A DNA stretch of 6,615 bases, taken from positions 1 to 6,615 of the forward strand of contig JAHENH010000016.1 of the NCBI GenBank assembly GCA_018609935.1, written 5' to 3'. The notes beneath the pieces are model-generated. The model saw only the letters and a list, made by a program, of their open reading frames with translations. It did not search any database and was not told the origin of the DNA. The DNA comes from Halobacteriales archaeon. GTDB lineage: Archaea > Halobacteriota > Halobacteria > Halorutilales > JAHENH01. Position numbers and translations under genes: made by a program. Shown in pieces: positions 4,846 through 6,615 of the stretch; positions within the stretch are counted from its first letter, which is position 1; each line of letters starts with the position of its first letter.

Positions 4846-5289
4846 ATGACTGATAAAAAAGTACAAAAGAACGGTAGAACCATTTTAACAACCAAATTAG
4901 AGAGAGAGAACGGTGAAATTCATTTATTTATTAAAACGAACAGTGAAATTGAACATTTCTTCAATAAAAATTGTGACGTCCATACATCAACCGCATGGAC
5001 TGATAAAAACGACAATCCGTTACAATTCTACAAAAAAAACGAAGGTACAGTGCACAACGGCTTTGATTTATATGGTGATAGGCTCTTAGACATAGATGGT
5101 GGTATAAACATAGCGCTGTTAAGAACAGTTGGTATATCCAACGGTATCACATTCAAGTTTAAGGGTGTATGGTCAGAAGACCAATTAATTAATGCCATGA
5201 AAGGACTTAAAGATCTCACCAAAAGTCTGTACAGCAATTACATCAAAAAAGTAAAAATAAACGTTAAATTAGAAATTGAAGAATTATAA
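4846..5289 (+). CDS. 147-aa unknown protein, third gene of the amidoligase operon
   Basis: It starts on the base after the amidotransferase stop, with GGGGGTGAT overlapping that gene's last codons, so its output is coupled to the enzyme pair. I do not recognise the family. It appears mixed alpha/beta: a basic start (KKVQKNGRTILTTKLER), strands around IHLFIKT, a region with KNCDVHTSTAW (about 41-51, C43 and H46), YKKNEGTVHNGFDLYGDRL, a Gly-rich IDGGINIALL strand, GITFKFKGVW, an amphipathic helix EDQLINAMKGLKDLTKSLY and a final basic-acidic strand KVKINVKLEIEEL. There is no signal peptide or membrane segment. Position suggests a partner, carrier or acceptor of the amide-forming reaction; an unrelated function remains possible. 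Confidence 0.85.
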   Translation: MTDKKVQKNGRTILTTKLERENGEIHLFIKTNSEIEHFFNKNCDVHTSTAWTDKNDNPLQFYKKNEGTVHNGFDLYGDRLLDIDGGINIALLRTVGISNGITFKFKGVWSEDQLINAMKGLKDLTKSLYSNYIKKVKINVKLEIEEL

Positions 5290-5293
5290 AAAA

Positions 5294-5322
5294 GGTTTTT
5301 ATTAGATTTTTACTTAAAAACC
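5294..5322 (+). terminator. Hairpin terminator of the amidoligase operon
   Basis: GGTTTTTA (5294-5301) pairs exactly with TAAAAACC (5315-5322) around a 13-base loop, starting 4 bases after the stop. The loop contains TTTTT and T-rich DNA follows, fitting the end of the three-gene transcript. Confidence 0.6.
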
Positions 5323-5578
5323 AAATTTCTTTAATTATATTCAATAGTAATGAGTTTATTTATAAGTTTCCGCATGAAACGAAGGTTCAATCGGATTAAA
5401 GGATTAAAAATAATTAAAAGATTAAAGGTTTCAAGTCTCATAAAAAACCTTAATTAAAAAGTTCATTAAAGGTTCTATTAAGAGATTTAAATTAAAGTAT
5501 TAATAAAAATAAAATCTCCACAATTAAACCCAGATTTAAACATTTATTTGAATAAATAAGAATAATTAAAACAAGTGT

Positions 5579-5600
5579 TCATATATATTTTAAATCTCCG
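5579..5600 (+). promoter_or_regulatory. Possible TATA promoter ahead of the 34-aa ORF
   Basis: ATATATATTTTAAAT (5581-5595) is a TATA-like stretch directly after the first ACAAGTGTTCA repeat. It would place a transcript start near 5610. It does not match the 32-base modules, and A+T-rich DNA yields such boxes by chance. Confidence 0.3.
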
Positions 5601-5672
5601 AGAAATTTGGTTAATGTTGTTTCAAAAATTCCAATATTAAAAAACAAGTGTTCAAAATTAAATGGTGATAAA

Positions 5673-5777
5673 ATGTTTAATCCAAAGGGCCGTATTGGAG
5701 TGTGGGCCGTTGAAATTAAACGAGATGGGCCAATTGAACAGTTTAAAACTGATGTTGATATAATTAAACCAGATTGA
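5673..5777 (+). CDS. Possible 34-aa small protein
   Basis: The ATG is preceded by GGTGATAAA, with exactly the spacing seen at the confident genes of this window. The peptide starts MFNPKGRIGVWAVEIKRDG and continues PIEQFKTDVDIIKPD. It reads as two beta strands and a turn, with no Cys or known motif. Against it: the frame contains three copies of the GGGCC motif that also recurs in non-coding DNA nearby, and it is short enough to be chance. The ribosome site is the main support. Confidence 0.4.
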   Translation: MFNPKGRIGVWAVEIKRDGPIEQFKTDVDIIKPD

Positions 5778-6100
5778 TTAAAAGGGCCTATTTATCATAT
5801 CGGTGTGGAAGGGTGCTTGGTTCGGGTTTAAGGGTTAAAGGCCCGAGAGTTTTAGTTTAAATCTCACTCAATTTTTCCTACTCAACAACGATATGGTATT
5901 TAGAGAGAAAAGGTTAAATCACTAAGTGGGCCTATTCGACTTGGGCCTATTAGTTTAAAACCCCATGAAAGACCTATAAACTACAACTGTAAATCCACAC
6001 CCAAATTCAACAATTTGGGCCTATTCAATTGAAGTCTATTAAGATAAAATAAACCTAAAAAGACCTATTAAAAACCCCCACAATTGTATTCCAAAGGCCC
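5687..6100. repeat. Dispersed GGGCC / GGGCCTATT motifs
   Basis: GGGCC occurs at 5687, 5704, 5727, 5784, 5928, 5943 and 6017, and GGCCC at 5840 and 6096, in otherwise A+T-rich DNA. Four of the copies extend to GGGCCTATT (5784, 5928, 5943, 6017), and weaker relatives GACCTAT occur near 5970 and 6062. The copy at 5784 sits in the loop of a 7-bp stem (TGA-T-TAAA / TTTATCA, one bulge), and the copy at 6017 in the loop of CAATT / AATTG. GGGCCT (5784-5789) can also pair with AGGCCC (5839-5844). Confidence 0.6.
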
Positions 6101-6122
6101 ATATTTAATGATTAAAAAAATT

Positions 6123-6160
6123 GGAGAAACACTCCTTTAATGTCCTTTAATGTTTTTTTA
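6123..6160 (+). terminator. Possible terminator closing the non-coding block
   Basis: GGAG-AAACA-CTCC (6123-6135) forms a short hairpin. The tandem TCCTTTAATG copies and a run of seven to eight Ts (about 6152-6159) follow. It would end any transcript covering the GGGCC repeat region. Confidence 0.35.
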
Positions 6161-6420
6161 ATACTAGACTATAATGATTAAATAAAGTATTTTAGAAAAA
6201 GAAAGGCATATATCGCTTGAAATATGCTCATTATTTTATATATTGACTTGTATGTAATATGTTTGGTTATGTTATATAGTAGAATAATAACAACTGAAAT
6301 TTATGCAGTGCAGTGATTTATGTGTATTTTTACTATTCAATAACAAAAAATTGGTGATAAGAGAAATTGTTTAATTAATATTGGTGGAAATTATACAAGT
6401 TTTTACAGATTTTTGTGGTG

Positions 6421-6484
6421 TATAGTATATATGTTATAGTGGTTTAGATACTTTTATATATGTGTAGTTATATATTATAGTTAG
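6421..6484 (+). promoter_or_regulatory. Rightward promoter module 5 (exact copy of module 1 core)
   Basis: The core at 6453-6484 is identical over 32 bases to 1538-1569. The upstream TATAGTATATATGT (6421-6434) repeats that at 1507-1520. The leader again contains AAATGGGAGGTGA, so the similarity reaches into the ribosome site. Confidence 0.75.
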
Positions 6485-6511
6485 AAAGTAAATAAATGGG
6501 AGGTGAAAAAA

Positions 6512-6615
6512 ATGAAAGAAGATAGGGTTTTATGCGACTATGAAGTTGATAACATAGTAGGTAATGGGTCTCCGTGGAATAAAAAGAAAATAAATAACAG
6601 AAGAAAAGAATTATG
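6512..6615 (+). CDS. Partial gene at right edge, unknown basic protein
   Basis: The first 34 residues are visible (MKEDRVLCDYEVDNIVGNG, then SPWNKKKINNRRKEL) and the frame runs off the window. The ATG follows GGGAGGTGAAAA and promoter module 5, so it is almost certainly expressed. The basic Trp-Asn-Lys stretch faintly recalls the end of the 43-aa peptide (GWGNKRHK), which has the same promoter, but this is too short to claim homology. Function unknown. Confidence 0.7.
   Translation, partial: MKEDRVLCDYEVDNIVGNGSPWNKKKINNRRKEL

Larger units (their letters stand above)
5323..6420. other. 1.1-kb region without long genes, rich in short repeats
   Basis: There is no frame over 60 codons on either strand. 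The first part (5393-5470) repeats GATTAAAGG-like units, with an AAGGTTT (5425-5431) / AAACCTT (5445-5451) stem and a small GTTTC-CGCAT-GAAAC hairpin at about 5367-5381. ACAAGTGTTCA is directly repeated at 5571-5581 and 5644-5654. A 34-aa ORF with a ribosome site lies at 5673-5777, and GGGCC motifs crowd 5687-6100. TCCTTTAATG occurs twice in tandem near 6133-6152. The stretch from about 6180 to 6420 shows nothing definite. Overall it could be a structured RNA, a replication or packaging region, or decayed DNA. Confidence 0.6.

Noticed and set aside
5028..5237. Minus-strand 69-codon frame
   Set aside because: Antisense of the well-supported third operon gene, no ribosome site.
5350..5457. 35-codon frame giving a very basic amphipathic peptide (MSLFISFRMKRRFNRIKG...)
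   Set aside because: No ribosome site or promoter, and its composition follows from the repeated GATTAAAG units; chance is more likely.
5365..5460. CRISPR-like or tRNA-like look (GTTTC...GAAAC, GGTTCAATC, repeated ATTAAAGG)
   Set aside because: Repeat units are irregular with no constant spacer length, and no cloverleaf stems can be paired around GGTTCAATC.
5740..5765. Possible box C/D sRNA (CTGATG, TGATAT)
   Set aside because: No complete C, D', C', D box order could be found at the right spacing.

Overview
The window looks archaeal, most likely from a methanogen-type host. Start codons are preceded by strong ribosome sites of the form GGAGGTGATAAA-ATG, and the promoters are TATA-box promoters lying about 25 bases ahead of TATAG-type initiators. 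Terminators are T-rich. There is no metabolic core gene. The gene content (small zinc-ribbon proteins, a PD-(D/E)XK nuclease, small proteins of unknown function, repeated promoter cassettes, iteron-like repeats and a large non-coding block) suggests a virus, plasmid or integrated element. The exact host is inference.

Left arm (1-1147, minus strand, visibly richer in G+C): a leftward run of five small genes. They are an acidic zinc-ribbon protein with a TTG start, a second zinc-ribbon protein with its own promoter, a PD-(D/E)XK nuclease whose frame has no ordinary start codon, a 35-residue zinc-ribbon peptide, and the start of a gene running off the left edge. Control region (1148-1591): leftward and rightward promoters surround four copies of a TTTACAGGTATG-like repeat.

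Right arm (1592-5289, plus strand, very A+T rich): transcription units for a 43-aa basic peptide; a 150-aa HSDGYP-motif protein with a 124-aa charged protein; a 60-aa protein; and a three-gene operon. Most are preceded by variants of one 32-base promoter module. The 60-aa gene lies between two long perfect hairpins that differ from each other by a compensatory base-pair change.

The operon at 3369-5289 is the highlight. A glutamine-synthetase-like amidoligase overlaps a class II glutamine amidotransferase with its catalytic Cys at position 2, and an unrecognised 147-aa protein follows directly. The simplest reading is an amide-forming system: the amidotransferase releases ammonia from glutamine, the amidoligase uses ATP to attach it (or another amine) to a carboxylate, and the third protein is a partner, carrier or target.

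From 5290 to 6511 there is no long gene. This block holds a 34-aa ORF with a good ribosome site and repeated GGGCC / GGGCCTATT motifs, some placed in the loops of short inverted repeats. It may be a structured RNA, a replication region or a set of protein-binding sites. The window ends in a new gene driven by an exact copy of the first rightward 32-base promoter.
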